A stretch of DNA of 64,000 nt from Craspedostauros australis (GCA_026770025.1 JAMXDE010000003.1:1984001-2048000); one strand, 5' to 3'. Counted from the stretch's first letter, positions 29,101-39,772 are shown. Made by a program: numbers and translations. Notes: a model not told the origin generated them from the letters alone.

Positions 29101-31271
29101 TTTGCGTAGACGGCCGAAACGAGCTGGGAAAAGTCGTTCTCCCTGCTGCTGGTGGTGTTTCCGTCCTTGCCTTTGCCATTGCTGCCGCCCTTGCTGTTTC
29201 CGTTTCCGTTGCCGCCACTGCTGTTGCTGTGATCATTGCCATCTCTTCCGTTCTTGTTGACCTTTCGTTTGCTGGCGCTACCGCCGCCATTGGCAGACGA
29301 AGCATGACCGTTGCTGCCGCCGATGTTGCTGCTGACGCTGTTGTTGCGGTATGATGTCAAGGCCGAGTTGCGTCCATCGGACTGCAGCTCGAGGGCGTGC
29401 AGGAGGAACTGTCGCGTGTCCTGCTTGGACAGGGGTTGCAGCGTGACGAATTGGATGCTGTCGACGTTGTGGTTGGTGCGGCTCGTGTTGAAGCTGCTGG
29501 CCTTGTGCTGGGGCGTGCTGAGCTGGACATCGTTGATGATGTCCTCACGGCGGTGCTCCTGCAGCTTGCGCAGGAAGTTGTCGAGGTAGGAGAGCTGCTG
29601 CTGCGCCGAGGTGGTTGGTCGCGTGACGGTGGTGGTCACGCCGGACGTGTCCTGCTTCTCTGTGCGGATGGATGCGACGATGTAGAGGTTGGAGATGGTC
29701 TTGGAGGACAGGAGGGTATAGAGGAAGGTGAAGTTGGCGTGCTGGATGTCATCGAGGAGGAGGAGGACCGGCGATTGCGCATCCATGGTGATGATCTGGA
29801 AGAACTGCATGAGGGTGGACGTCCAGTTCCACAGCATGGCAGGTGTTGGGTCCTTCGTCTTTGCTGCTGCTGCATCTGCTGATGATGCTCCTGCGGTTGT
29901 TGCCATGGGTTGTGTCGTTGATGCATTTGGTGTATCCGGTGAGGTCGATGGATTGGACGCATTGACATCGGTGTTGTCGTTGCTATCCACCATGCCATCA
30001 GCACCGCCGACATCGTCGTTGTTGACAGTGGCAGTTGCGTTATCTCTGATGGTACCACCGTCCGTCGCACTGGGCACATCCGCCGATGCAGAAGTTCGCA
30101 GCGACTGTTCAAAGAGGATGGCCGCGGCCGGGATCTTGAAAAGCAGGAGCTGCCGTTCCGTGACATTGAAATGGGTGTTGAATCGCTGCCGCAACTGCTC
30201 GAGCTGCTTCACGGCGGTGTCATCGTGCGCCTGCGCGCTGAGTTGCAGATGGCAGCAAAAGTCGGAGATGGCCTGGATGATGGCATCGTTGTTGGTATTG
30301 ACCGTTGCATTGTTGCCGGTGGCAGCGCCATTGCTGTTGGCAGTGTTGCGAGGAGAGGTGCGGTTGGCGGAAGGCGCGATACGGAAGCGCCTGTACTGAC
30401 CAGACAGGATGATGCAGCGCTTGGACGTGATGGCGTAATCCTCATGAGGGTTGTGGGACAGCTGGTGCAGCTGCTTCGCGTACTGATGCAGCAGACGGGT
30501 CTTGCCCGTGCCGTCCATGCCCATGAGGAAGGAGACCGGGACGCATCGGCGTTTGCGGACTTTGCCCTGGCTCTTTCCGCCTCCCTTGTTGCCGTGGCCA
30601 TGGCCGTTGGTGTTGCTGTTGCCGTTGCTGTTGGAGCTCGACTGACTGCCGACGCTGCGGTTGCTGTGCGTGCTGCTGTGGTTGAGGCTGCCATTGGCCG
30701 CGAAGGAATCGTCGGACGAGACGTCAAAGTCGCCCAGCAGCATTCGCTCGTACATGAGCTGCACCTTCTGCAGTTCTGGGCGTCTGCCAAAGAAGCCCAC
30801 CTGCTCGAAGTTGATGGATGGGTTGGCAGCGGCATCCTGTTGCATCTGCTGCTGCATCTCCTGCTGTCTGAGTGGCTGCTGTTGCTGTGGATCCGAGGCC
30901 AGCGAGTCCTGCGATTGAGCGCGGGACAGGCTATGAGACGGTTGCATCTGCTGCTGCTGCTGCTGCTGCTGATGGTGCGACGAGGCGAAGGAGTGCATGG
31001 ACTGGGTGTCCACACTGTGCTCGCTGACGCTGATGCTGCTGGAGCGCCTCGGCATGTGCTTGCTGTTGCCTGTGCTGTTGCCCATGCTGTTGCCCATGCT
31101 GTTGCCTAAGTTGTTAGAAACATTGAGAGCGGCGCTGACGGCGGTGCTACTGACGCTGGCCTGCTGCCGCAGGTGCGGCGCCAAGCTGGACTGCCCGAAC
31201 TCGTCATCTCCCGTCTGATACCCATGGTCATAGAACTCATGTCCCTCCGAGATCTCTGGCTTTTCGAACAT
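26118..31271 (-). CDS. large STAND-type P-loop ATPase with helical-repeat tail
   Basis: 1717 residues in one exon. After a Gln/Ser-rich N-terminus, GFFGRRPELQKVQ (about 155-170) opens an AAA_16/STAND-type ATPase: Walker A GMDGTGKT (K257), Walker B VLLLLDDIQH (D507, D508), interrupted by low-complexity inserts rich in Asn, Ala and Gly (about 300-340, 400-460 and 650-720). The rest, to about residue 1580, is helical and resembles the TPR-like tail of predicted ATPases found beside kinase or cyclase domains in multidomain signalling proteins. Neither a kinase, histidine kinase nor cyclase domain is present here. The C-terminus is Asp/Asn/Arg-rich. Single CAG/CTG-rich tracts encode poly-Gln. A role as an NTP-dependent switch or scaffold is inferred from the family; partners are unknown. 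Confidence 0.85.
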   Translation of the reverse strand: MFEKPEISEGHEFYDHGYQTGDDEFGQSSLAPHLRQQASVSSTAVSAALNVSNNLGNSMGNSMGNSTGNSKHMPRRSSSISVSEHSVDTQSMHSFASSHHQQQQQQQQMQPSHSLSRAQSQDSLASDPQQQQPLRQQEMQQQMQQDAAANPSINFEQVGFFGRRPELQKVQLMYERMLLGDFDVSSDDSFAANGSLNHSSTHSNRSVGSQSSSNSNGNSNTNGHGHGNKGGGKSQGKVRKRRCVPVSFLMGMDGTGKTRLLHQYAKQLHQLSHNPHEDYAITSKRCIILSGQYRRFRIAPSANRTSPRNTANSNGAATGNNATVNTNNDAIIQAISDFCCHLQLSAQAHDDTAVKQLEQLRQRFNTHFNVTERQLLLFKIPAAAILFEQSLRTSASADVPSATDGGTIRDNATATVNNDDVGGADGMVDSNDNTDVNASNPSTSPDTPNASTTQPMATTAGASSADAAAAKTKDPTPAMLWNWTSTLMQFFQIITMDAQSPVLLLLDDIQHANFTFLYTLLSSKTISNLYIVASIRTEKQDTSGVTTTVTRPTTSAQQQLSYLDNFLRKLQEHRREDIINDVQLSTPQHKASSFNTSRTNHNVDSIQFVTLQPLSKQDTRQFLLHALELQSDGRNSALTSYRNNSVSSNIGGSNGHASSANGGGSASKRKVNKNGRDGNDHSNSSGGNGNGNSKGGSNGKGKDGNTTSSRENDFSQLVSAVYAKTNGHFHRLLQTLQELQQKHVLVYSYISFAWEWNCSALKAVDMSSTVVESIQSRIKQKSYLTALTVAAYITTTSSLVFDIDVLSTLITQLQPYLKDILAQAKAAGTIVEEEQGDGQSTLTSILEEAVLESNLQNKIGGTLYEFPSEKIQQAAYNCIPYGEERNVFRYRLGMQLYEMASTKTSPFFNYDNKHWMYVCAANHLNSVPNKNHLLMAQLNLIVGEHYLDPANGNNSAQTQSALGPSLSSMTTMAAFNQPDAAATAGNNGTADYIQAAAYLQKAQIAIRKLRNDMWSDVHYDLSIRLFQARCHVELTLGHFELGHELGCQVLEHATSVNDKLPTYFAMAMAMGRQNRQEEAFQFLRSVLWSIDEYPKRFYAGHAARGMVKVRNYFHSHPFTDPDEFLSRLPTLKDPIKLYTMKFMVQAGFRAFFSKNVVEWMVLLARTLEITLEYGLCESSAMAFCNYAVWHATTGNSQEMALRFAKLARRTVEVTNGKALEGWVLYIISSFIYGWSQPHTQVITTLQHGYQSSMETGEFENGFFNWYMCNLHAYTAGYPLAPIANTFDTMVGQAKLYSLTAMIQAAQEQQKFLRILTGSDYMNWKETMHNLPTSDAPASTQDRFQLLNIYLSKLQLAVYFGRYSIADTMSERLWDISDHTTAYTICVLRNLFSGLTMAGMFRQTQKRKYMKQLHALVKESKELSESRGKNSLHRTLLLEAEYKGLKQRRSSSVATVAAGVGTLQQLMNGNTTTSSSRNRKHFRKVKQAYDDAIACALKSGHIQDAALGCELAGEYFLRHHESELIGEYFTKSVEFYQEWGANAKVKDLERQRIPWLDRARVERAKKAAKEGGLVISRMGYTSNPIASQYGRDVVDLPRSRYGDDDDDDDNDGSRLNDKENDGDENGTTDMMSPNGGNNRKSNRRAAGRRNNRNRQRRDGTVNGDDSTMQGGRTAISKRSGSNPFSVAASGFGGMTAASMMARQDDDNVSLLSYESGIM

Positions 31272-31279
31272 GGTTGCGC

Positions 31280-31345
31280 TCTATCGGACTCTACTGGACT
31301 CTATTGGACTCTATTTGAACTCTATTTGAGCTCTGCTTGAACTGT
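31280..31345. repeat. 10-11-bp tandem repeat just upstream of the ATPase gene
   Basis: About six imperfect units of TGGACTCTAT/TTGAACTCTA lie within 75 bases of the start codon, probably in the 5' UTR or core promoter of the minus-strand gene. Confidence 0.8.
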
Positions 31346-34300
31346 GTTGATTGTGTGCCTTTGACCGCTGTTGTGATGGGGGAATGCGGTTGTTGGTCGT
31401 CGGTTGTGGATGGAGTTCAGCCGCGTGGGTGTGCTCTTGTCGTGTATAGTCGATCGTATGGTGCTCTGCTAATCGATGCGATTATGTTTGGAATAGAAGT
31501 GACCGCAGGAGTTGTGGTGGAGGACTTGCTGCCACCGCTTCGCTTTCTCGCTTTCTCTCTGTTGGCGCTTGTGTTTCTGTTCCTGTTTCTGTTCCTGTTT
31601 GTGTGCTTGTTTGCTTGCGTCTGCGCACTCTCTCTTGGTAATGATGGTGATGTTGTCTGCGAACATCAACACTTGTGCGCTTGGGATTGCGCGGTCTTTC
31701 ACCATCCACCAACACAAGGATGCATGCAATGTTGCTTTGTCCCCCTCTCTCTCCTCTCTCTCCTGTTCTTTCTGTTCCTCTCGGTCACAATGGCGGGGAA
31801 GTGCCGGCTTGTTGCCGATGCGAGTGTGCCTCTGCTTGTCCCTTGGTGATGGCGCCCTTTGTCGCGGTTGCACAGGCCGTCTTCAACTTCATCGTTGTTC
31901 TACACGCAGGATGACTTTCCACCACATGTCCGCCACATGTCCACAACGAGCTCCTGTTCTCTTTTGTGATGCACCAACACGACAGGAAGCGGGAAGGTCT
32001 GGCTTCGCCACGGCGAAATCTGCCGAAGGATGTTGTCACATACATTCATGACATCCTCTTGGGCCCACGACCTACCTGGGCAGGCACATCTGCCAGCTCG
32101 TGTCAACACTTCACGGACCAGAAGACGCGCCAGCTTCACAGACCCACGGCAAGATTTCTCACTTGGCACAGCGACAACTGTCCTTTGACAATCTCGCACC
32201 GATCCAAAATGTCGCACGTCGCTCGTGTCAGTTTCTTTGCTCCCGCAAGACGGTACACTGGGATGCGAACTTGGGAACACGGACTGGCCACATTTAGTCG
32301 CGACGATGACTGAGGTCATTGTACAAAGCGCATGCGGAAATGCACAAAGCGATCAATCCTCTATGAGGTCCGATCAGTCATCCACATTTCAATGATTTTG
32401 TTGTCCAACGAGTCAAATCAAAGAGATCGACATGGTCGTAGATACCATCACACACGAATAACAAGTATATTCGTGAATCAAAGATGGCGTGGAATCTTGA
32501 TGTCAGAACATGTCCCGATTCGGGTTGTGCAACCGCGCTCGGACAGATACGGATACGGATAGCCCACCAACGCACACAACGTTCCAGGTTGACACGATTT
32601 CTCATGCTTGTCGCCAAATTTGAGGCGCACCGCGGTATGTAAGATCCGGACACGTGCCTGATGCTACTCTGAACGGAGACCTTGACAAACAAGGTTCGAT
32701 GCAGCAGCGGCAGCAGCAGAAACAGTAGGAGGCGCGTTTGAATCCTCTCACTCCTTTAGCTTTGGTATTCGTGGTTGGTTGGCAGAGCGTGGCTTGTGGT
32801 AGTCGGACTGTGTGCCCAATCATACGAATATATTTTAGAGTACACGATTCCAAACAACTCCTCCATCCGATCACATGCCATGCAGCGGCAACAATTTTGC
32901 TGTGGCTGGGACTGGAACTCTGCACGTTACTCTGTTGTGGCTGCGACATGTGTCGATTTGTTGAGCTGATTGGACACAAAGTTCGCCCAACCAAGGCAGG
33001 GGTATTCAGGTTGATTCCCACGTAACAGAATGCGACGCAAAACATGTGAAATGTATCTGGATCATAAAGCAGTTTTCCGCAATGCAGCACGCGTCTCCTC
33101 GCTTGCCTCGGTTGGGTCTCCCATCACTCTAGAATAGCATTGACAGGGTAAAGGCGACACCGAAGCACAATTATGGCGGGGCCATCGATACGGCCTTGCC
33201 ATTTACGGCGTGCTCCACAAACACGCCACCAACATGATGAGGAGGCACGACATAGCGTGTGCGTGTCTCACACAAACCGTTTTGCTTTCCTTCCTGTTTC
33301 TGGACACGCAACAGACAAAAACCTGTTTGCCAGTTTTCGGTGTTCTCCCCTTCAACAGACAGACTGCCGCCGTTGCGCCCAAACCTTTTTTATTTTGTGT
33401 TGTCCGCACGCGCAGCGACATCGCCTCACGATGTCGAAACCGTCGCAGCGTCTCATGGAAGCAGAAATTGGCGTTGGTGGAGCATCGCTAACGTACGATT
33501 CAAATGTGGCGGGAAACGGCCGTCGCTGTCTCATTTCCGCCCGGGGCGTAACAAGATGGAGTCGCAATGCTACCTTGCAATGTCGTTGATGTCGCATGGG
33601 ACGTCATCCACTTGTTGTGGAAGGATAGCCACGACCGTATTTATGGTTGAAGTTGCCCGAACTGGAGAAAAAGCCCAGCGAAGTCATGACGTCACCATGG
33701 ACCGCCAAACAAAGAGGAACTGGAGACATGTGCTGATTTGTGATGAATGGCGACACAGTTGATACTTCTTCCGTTGGCTGCGTGATGAACCACGATACAC
33801 CCACATACCAGCATGCGACAGTGACAAAGCCAATGCGGACGGCAGATGCAGAGGAGTCAAGTGAACACTTGGAAAGTACTGGTGCATGCAAGTATCATGC
33901 GTACCTGCGCGGACAACGACGATGTGGAGAGAACAGAACCGAGAGGGACAACCGCAACGACAAGAGCAACAACTTCGTGAGATCATGTTTCAAGTGACGT
34001 TGTTTTGGTGTGCGCGAGGTCGCCCCGTCTTCGCTGTGATTGCAACGGGCAAACACGTGTTGGCATGGCCCACAGACAGGCAATCGCTCATCCAGAAGCG
34101 CTCACGAGCATTCACAAGCATTCACAACCGCCGAGGCCATCGCAGACACATCAAGACCAACAAGCACCACAGTGGCGAACAAGGAGAGCAATTGAACTCA
34201 CGCTCACACTCACACTCACAGGTCGCACTTCAACCTCATCAACACGTTGTTTGCCACTGCCCTCGGTGCAACATCAAACATCAACCTCCTCAACATCAGC

Positions 34301-34453
34301 CCAACCATCAACAAATCATCGGTTCTCACAAAATCTGCAACCGGACAACATCAGCAGAGTTCACATCAAGAGAACTCGAACTCAACGTCAACCCAAGCAG
34401 AGCAGAGCACCATACTCAAGCACGCCAACACTGCACAACCACACACAACGACC
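31346..34453. other. 3.1 kb divergent intergenic region
   Basis: Between the starts of the ATPase (minus) and the secreted-protein gene (plus). Open frames are short, overlapping and Ser/Leu/Cys-rich. I see no gene, RNA or mobile element. The frame of the secreted protein is open back to 34247 but the upstream part is Gln/Asn/Ser-rich and unlikely to be translated. Confidence 0.5.
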
Positions 34454-35761
34454 ATGGCAAGACTACCAACATCGCCGCTCATGACGATCGTCATCGTCGT
34501 TGCGATCCTCGCAACAACGATGTCCTCATCAACATTAGCCGCACCTCCATCATTGGCGCAGGAGGTGCGATCATCTACCACCCACCAGGTCAAAGATGAC
34601 AGCAGCATCAACGGCAAGCTGCCGCAATCCAACCAAACGCAAGGGCAGACGCAGTCACAGACGCAGACGCAGAAAGATATGCAACAGGAGGCTGCGACAA
34701 CAGCCCACACGGCCACAACCAGCATCATGAGACTGCTCTGGGACAGTGGCAACGGAGGCCGCAACGGAGACAATGCGGAAGGTGCCAGAGTCAGCACCAG
34801 GAGGAAGAACAGCAGGAAGGTGCAGCATCCCAACAAGAAGAGGTCCCACGTGCATGTCATCAAGACCAGAGCCGCCGCTCTGCAAGGCAGCTCCGCTGAC
34901 AGCGACCGCGAAAGGAAAAGCACCAGCGATATTCCATTCCATGTCATCCTCACAGAACAGGATCTTGGCGATCTCGTCGCATCCAGTGTCCAGAACGGCA
35001 CTTTTGATGATGATCAAGAGTCGGCCTCCGCACCTGCTTCACCAACGTCGACATCCACCGAAGGATGCTCGTTCACGGAACGCATCTTGCAGCAGTTCGA
35101 CTCGCACGTGCCATCGTGGGACGCCATCCAACGCGCGTACGGCAAGATCTACGTCAAGGCGATGAACGTCGCCGTGCACGTCGCAGCACCTGCTCCCAAC
35201 GCTGGAAAGGGGCTGCGTGCCACCTCCTACAACCAAGTGCCTACCAAGGGAAGCGACGACGCATCAGAGACGCAGGAAGAGACGAAGAAGGAACAGCCCA
35301 AGGCGCCATCTTCGCACCGCAACAAGAGCAAGGGCAAGGCCCAGCCAGGCAAGCCAGTCGACCTGCGCACCGTCGCACAGAGCATCGATGCCACGAAGCA
35401 GGACGTGGGCCTCGGATCCAAGCTCGACCACGAGCAGATGGATCTCGCCACCATCATCGGTTACCAGAGGCAACGCCATAACGAAAAGAGGCGCTCCATG
35501 CCACCACGAGGGCCTAGCATCACTACGCTGCGCAGCAACAACAACAGCAATGATGACGACTTGCTCACAATCAGGCGGCGCCGGGACAAACTTGATCCAG
35601 CTGACGACAGCAACGATAGGGATTTGTTCATCATCGACACGACCGTCCTCGCCAAGAAGACCAACGCAGGCAAAAGACGTCGCCGCAACTCCGCATTTGG
35701 CCCCAGCCCGACGAAGCACGACAAGGCCAGACGCAGACAAGGACTCACCGCGACTGAGTGA
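34454..35761 (+). CDS. secreted basic low-complexity protein
   Basis: 435 residues from the ATG at 34454, chosen because it directly precedes a strong signal peptide: MARLPTSPLMTIVIVVAILA, followed by a small-residue cleavage region (STLAAPP). The mature protein is rich in Gln, Ser, Lys and Arg, with basic clusters (TRRKNSRK, NKKRSHVHVIK, AGKRRRRNS, KARRRQG) and several acidic stretches; no domain is recognised. A middle section (about 175-225: IPFHVILTEQDLGDLVASSV and ERILQQFDSHVPSWDAIQRA) looks folded. There is no transmembrane segment after the signal. Secretion or endomembrane location is supported; function is not known. Dibasic sites could be processed by proprotein convertases, which is inference. 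Confidence 0.7.
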   Translation: MARLPTSPLMTIVIVVAILATTMSSSTLAAPPSLAQEVRSSTTHQVKDDSSINGKLPQSNQTQGQTQSQTQTQKDMQQEAATTAHTATTSIMRLLWDSGNGGRNGDNAEGARVSTRRKNSRKVQHPNKKRSHVHVIKTRAAALQGSSADSDRERKSTSDIPFHVILTEQDLGDLVASSVQNGTFDDDQESASAPASPTSTSTEGCSFTERILQQFDSHVPSWDAIQRAYGKIYVKAMNVAVHVAAPAPNAGKGLRATSYNQVPTKGSDDASETQEETKKEQPKAPSSHRNKSKGKAQPGKPVDLRTVAQSIDATKQDVGLGSKLDHEQMDLATIIGYQRQRHNEKRRSMPPRGPSITTLRSNNNSNDDDLLTIRRRRDKLDPADDSNDRDLFIIDTTVLAKKTNAGKRRRRNSAFGPSPTKHDKARRRQGLTATE

Positions 35762-36676
35762 GGTGATGCCCTTCGCTGCGTTGCACCGCACTACGCTGCG
35801 ACCCCCGTTTGATTTTACTGTCCTCTCATACCGTACCCCACTTACCGACACTCCATTGATGCACATCCACTCCCCTTCGCACGTATTCGTATGACAGAAT
35901 CGTAGTATTACACTAAACCTAGAGAGACGCGAGATTTTTTGGAAAACCGCAGATTCGAACACAAGAAACCATTCGTTGTTCGCCCAGCGAAGGCGATTTT
36001 AACGCCCGTGTGCGCACGTTGTTTCCAACAAACGCGAAAAAATGAATGGGTTCTGTTTGGCACGCAGAGCAACATTTCGGAGACATGGATACTCGCAGCA
36101 GAGCAAAGGGACTTGATTAGGGCCAATTGATGTGTCAATCACGATTGATCTCGAACAGGACTCGAATCGCCAATTCGTTGTGTTGACATCCCCACGACAC
36201 GTGTGTGACACGTATTATTATCACAACAACATGTGTTGCAACTCTGCGAAAAAGCCGGCACGGCCACAAAACGAAAAAGAGTGGAGGGAGAGGGCCAAAA
36301 GAGAGAAACGGACAACCACAGCCCACCATCACATCGGCCGATCGCGCCGAGGAAACCACACATCGACAACAGTGGAATCGCCACCACCAATGATACTCGT
36401 ACCAGTGCGATACAACCACCACTGTCGCAACCACTCCAAGCAGAGCATACCCAACAAGTGCTATTCATTGCCTTCGGAAGCTCGATTGATTGACAGTCTT
36501 CCAAGGTTGTCCTCAGCGGAGTATTGGTGTCAGTATCAGTGGCAGCAGCAGTTCCAGTGCCAGTCGTCACACGAAGGGTTGGATTGAATGGTCGAGTGGA
36601 TAAAGTAAGAGCATACACATTGCACCATTACTCACGCACACAGTGATCGATCATAACGGAAGACAAGGTCGGGACG
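35762..36676. other. 0.9 kb intergenic region
   Basis: Between two plus-strand genes. One TACTCGTA octamer at 36394, about 280 bases before the next ATG. No gene seen. Confidence 0.5.
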
Positions 36677-39412
36677 ATGGTGACAAGGCCAAAAGCAACG
36701 GAGGGCCGTGGCCGCTCGAGGAAGATGCAGTCGCTGCAGCGAGTGTCGCAACAGCAATGGAGCCAACGATTCTCCGGGAGCCTCAGCAGCGACAGATCCC
36801 ACGACTACCACCATGGTGCTGGCCACAGCACAGGCAACAGCAGCGGGTACACCAACTTCACCAACGCCAACACTGACAACGACACTCACAACGACAACAA
36901 GAGCAGCAGCAACAACAGCAACCTGAGAAACCTGGAGGCCTTCATGTGCGGCGGCATGCCCACCACATGCCACAGCTGGACGGCGGACCTGGATCCAGTT
37001 TGCAACGCCGACCACCGCGATGACGCATCCTCACGCCACATCAACATGGCAAACATCGGACCCAGCAAATCGACGATCGGTGAATTCTACACCTCCGCGC
37101 ACGACGCCCTTGCCACCAGCCTCAATCACTTCCACGATGCCTTCGCGGCGTTGGTGACGGAGCAGAGCGACAGTGATGGCACGAACCCATCCCTTGTCTA
37201 CACCCTCACCAGCGGTGCCATGGGACCGTATCGAGACAACCGCACCCAAGCCACGTTCCAAACCATGACCACCAACACGACGTCCACGACGATGATTCCA
37301 CGCGTCATTCCAGTGTATGGCTTCAACCAGCTTGTGCACCCTGCAGAAAGGAACGACGTTCCAACGACGTACTCATCAAACTCTCACCATCGCACCCACC
37401 TGCCTCACGACAACAGCAAAAACAACAACATCGACGGCGACGACGAAGATCGCCATGGTCCGCCACAGCGCACCTCTTCTGGCAAGTCGAGGGCGCTGAC
37501 CGAAGCCATGCCTGGCGTGCACGACAGCCACAGCAACTTCATGCTATCGGAGGCTGAGATCCCCATCGCGCAAGGTGTCGATTGGAAGAAGCTGGTGAAG
37601 CGCGCAGACATCGACTACCAGTACTCCGACAGCGTCGGGGAGAACACCACCACGGACTCGCTCACCGCTTCCACAATTCATACGGCAGTTAACGATTCTC
37701 CGACCGTCGCTGGTGCCGCAACGCGAGATAGTGGTGAAGAACAAGCAACGGGCAAGGGCGCGATGGAAGGCAACAGTCATGCCTGCACCTTCCTCATCCC
37801 CATGGTTCTGAGTCGTGATGATTCAGTTTCGACAGAGGGACGCGATGCTGATGCTTCGAAGGAAACTCTGGGGAAGCATGATAAGAAGAGTGCTACCGAC
37901 GGAGCTGCGTTGAAAACGAATGCCATCGTCCAGCACGAACAGCCGGTGGATCCCAAGCTCACCGTGAAGCCAACCCAACAGGATGGCATGCCGAAGGAGG
38001 CGTCACCCAAAAACAACGCTCAGGCCGTCAATGGCAACGCTGATGTGAAGGTGTCGAACATCCCTCCTCCCGACCACGATAACACCCTCCTCACCGTGAC
38101 ATCGGCCGGAACCAACCAGGTGCAGTCCGTCAATTACATTTCACCCGATGAAGACGACACTTCCATCACCGACGGCTCCTCCTTCACCAATTCCACGGCA
38201 AGGGAGAGCGGGTACGACGAAGACAAGGATGCCGTTCCAAAGATGGGACTGTCAAATCCATCGAGGTTGGAGACCCTCGATTCCGAAGTCACTGACCGCC
38301 CCAGCGATTTGGAGAAGCTAGCAAGCATGGTGATCGGAGGGGAAAGCACATCATCGGACCCCATGGCGGAGACACCTTCAACCACGCTGAGTTGCGGAGG
38401 TGATGATGCGACGAATGGAACGGCCGACGGCCCATGCGATGATCCCCCGGACGTGGTTATTGACATGACCAACGTCGATGAGCCGCACGATGACGATGGT
38501 GACGATGGCGATGATGGCGATGATGGCAAAGCTCCTGTTGAAGAACCGACTGGATCCTCTGTGGATAAACCAGGCCTTGCATCATCCGAAGAGACCAAGA
38601 ATATTGAAGACTCGCCAGGTGGTTTGACGGTTGGCTACGGACCTCACAAAATCATCGATAACACTCAAACGATTCTCTCAGCCGTTGGTAACGAAGCAGG
38701 TGGTGGCGCTGACGTTGCTGTCGGCGGTGGCGTTCATCTGGATGTGAATTCCGGTACAAATGCCAATGGCAATCCCAACATCACGGAGCAGGTTGCGGGT
38801 CTACCACCACACGAAGAGGTTATGAAGACCAACATCGGCATGGAAGCTTCGCATGCGCAACCCTCCATCCATCAAGTACCCCAAGAACCGCAGAACAATG
38901 CCCCACAAGATCTGCGACAGGAAAAGGAAAAAGAGCAGCTACGAGCAACAGTCGAAGTACCATCATCACCAGCAACCGTTATCGCTGTCACGGTTGCAAA
39001 AGCAGATCATGATGGAAACGCGGATGCCGTCGGGAATCATTCGAACGACAATCAAGCCAAGCAGACTCAAGGAAGCGAACTGCACGACGGGCATGGAACA
39101 CAGCCAACCGCTGCGCCTTCCGTTCCGACTGATGAATGGAAACCAGCGCCACAAGAACCAGGTGAAGATGCAGGGCAGCCGATCGATCTCACAGACAGGT
39201 ACCTGATCGAACAGCTCGTCCTTGGTCAATTTGCGTCGCCTGCACCAGCATCAGCTCCCGTAAAAGCTCTGGCTCATGATGAACAACACAACGCAACGTC
39301 GCCGAAAGCGGAGGCAGAAGCGATGCAACCCGAGGTCATTGATTTGACCATGTTTGACGATAAGTCCGAAACCAAAGACGGGACAACCGAAGAAGAGGAA
39401 GTGATGGCGTGA
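36677..39412 (+). CDS. acidic low-complexity protein with SUMO-interaction-like motifs
   Basis: 911 residues, no known enzyme or binding domain. The first ~85 residues are Ser/Asn/Gln-rich with a basic head. Residues about 115-230 look more ordered (STIGEFYTSAHDALATSLNH, PRVIPVYGFNQLVHPAERND), and GVDWKKLVKRADIDYQY follows near 305. The rest is acidic and disordered. Three hydrophobic-Asp-hydrophobic-Thr motifs stand out: VVIDMT (593-598) followed by a DDDGDDGDDGDDG run, PIDLTD (835-840), and VIDLT (887-891) followed by acidic residues. The first and third fit the SUMO-interaction consensus with acidic flank; the second also resembles the PxDLS CtBP-binding motif. A nuclear, SUMO-linked role is inference. 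Single exon. Confidence 0.68.
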   Translation: MVTRPKATEGRGRSRKMQSLQRVSQQQWSQRFSGSLSSDRSHDYHHGAGHSTGNSSGYTNFTNANTDNDTHNDNKSSSNNSNLRNLEAFMCGGMPTTCHSWTADLDPVCNADHRDDASSRHINMANIGPSKSTIGEFYTSAHDALATSLNHFHDAFAALVTEQSDSDGTNPSLVYTLTSGAMGPYRDNRTQATFQTMTTNTTSTTMIPRVIPVYGFNQLVHPAERNDVPTTYSSNSHHRTHLPHDNSKNNNIDGDDEDRHGPPQRTSSGKSRALTEAMPGVHDSHSNFMLSEAEIPIAQGVDWKKLVKRADIDYQYSDSVGENTTTDSLTASTIHTAVNDSPTVAGAATRDSGEEQATGKGAMEGNSHACTFLIPMVLSRDDSVSTEGRDADASKETLGKHDKKSATDGAALKTNAIVQHEQPVDPKLTVKPTQQDGMPKEASPKNNAQAVNGNADVKVSNIPPPDHDNTLLTVTSAGTNQVQSVNYISPDEDDTSITDGSSFTNSTARESGYDEDKDAVPKMGLSNPSRLETLDSEVTDRPSDLEKLASMVIGGESTSSDPMAETPSTTLSCGGDDATNGTADGPCDDPPDVVIDMTNVDEPHDDDGDDGDDGDDGKAPVEEPTGSSVDKPGLASSEETKNIEDSPGGLTVGYGPHKIIDNTQTILSAVGNEAGGGADVAVGGGVHLDVNSGTNANGNPNITEQVAGLPPHEEVMKTNIGMEASHAQPSIHQVPQEPQNNAPQDLRQEKEKEQLRATVEVPSSPATVIAVTVAKADHDGNADAVGNHSNDNQAKQTQGSELHDGHGTQPTAAPSVPTDEWKPAPQEPGEDAGQPIDLTDRYLIEQLVLGQFASPAPASAPVKALAHDEQHNATSPKAEAEAMQPEVIDLTMFDDKSETKDGTTEEEEVMA

Positions 39413-39772
39413 TTCGATGAGATGAAACGAGTCGAGTCGAGTTCAGTCGAGACGACATGAGAGGCAAAAAGATCAGAGTTGATCTTGTCACAGATTGCCT
39501 CTGGATCGTAACCCTCAAGATGATGTCGATGGTTGTACCATCAGCAGATGATTTCGTTAAAGCGCAAGTTAGTTCTATTCTCCCCTTCTCCCTCCGAACC
39601 CTGTTGGAGGTTGTGTTGCAAAATTTAAACCACCATGCTCTCTATCGTTATGAGAACTTATTGGGAATAGCAGAGTTTGACACCTTGGCTAACTTTACGA
39701 GTGGCTGGAGAGCCCCATATAGTACATTGCTCTCTTCCCATCACACCACAATGCTGGAGATCTCCAATTGAG
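39413..39772. other. 360-base convergent 3' region
   Basis: Lies between the stop codons of two converging genes. Nothing seen. Confidence 0.4.
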
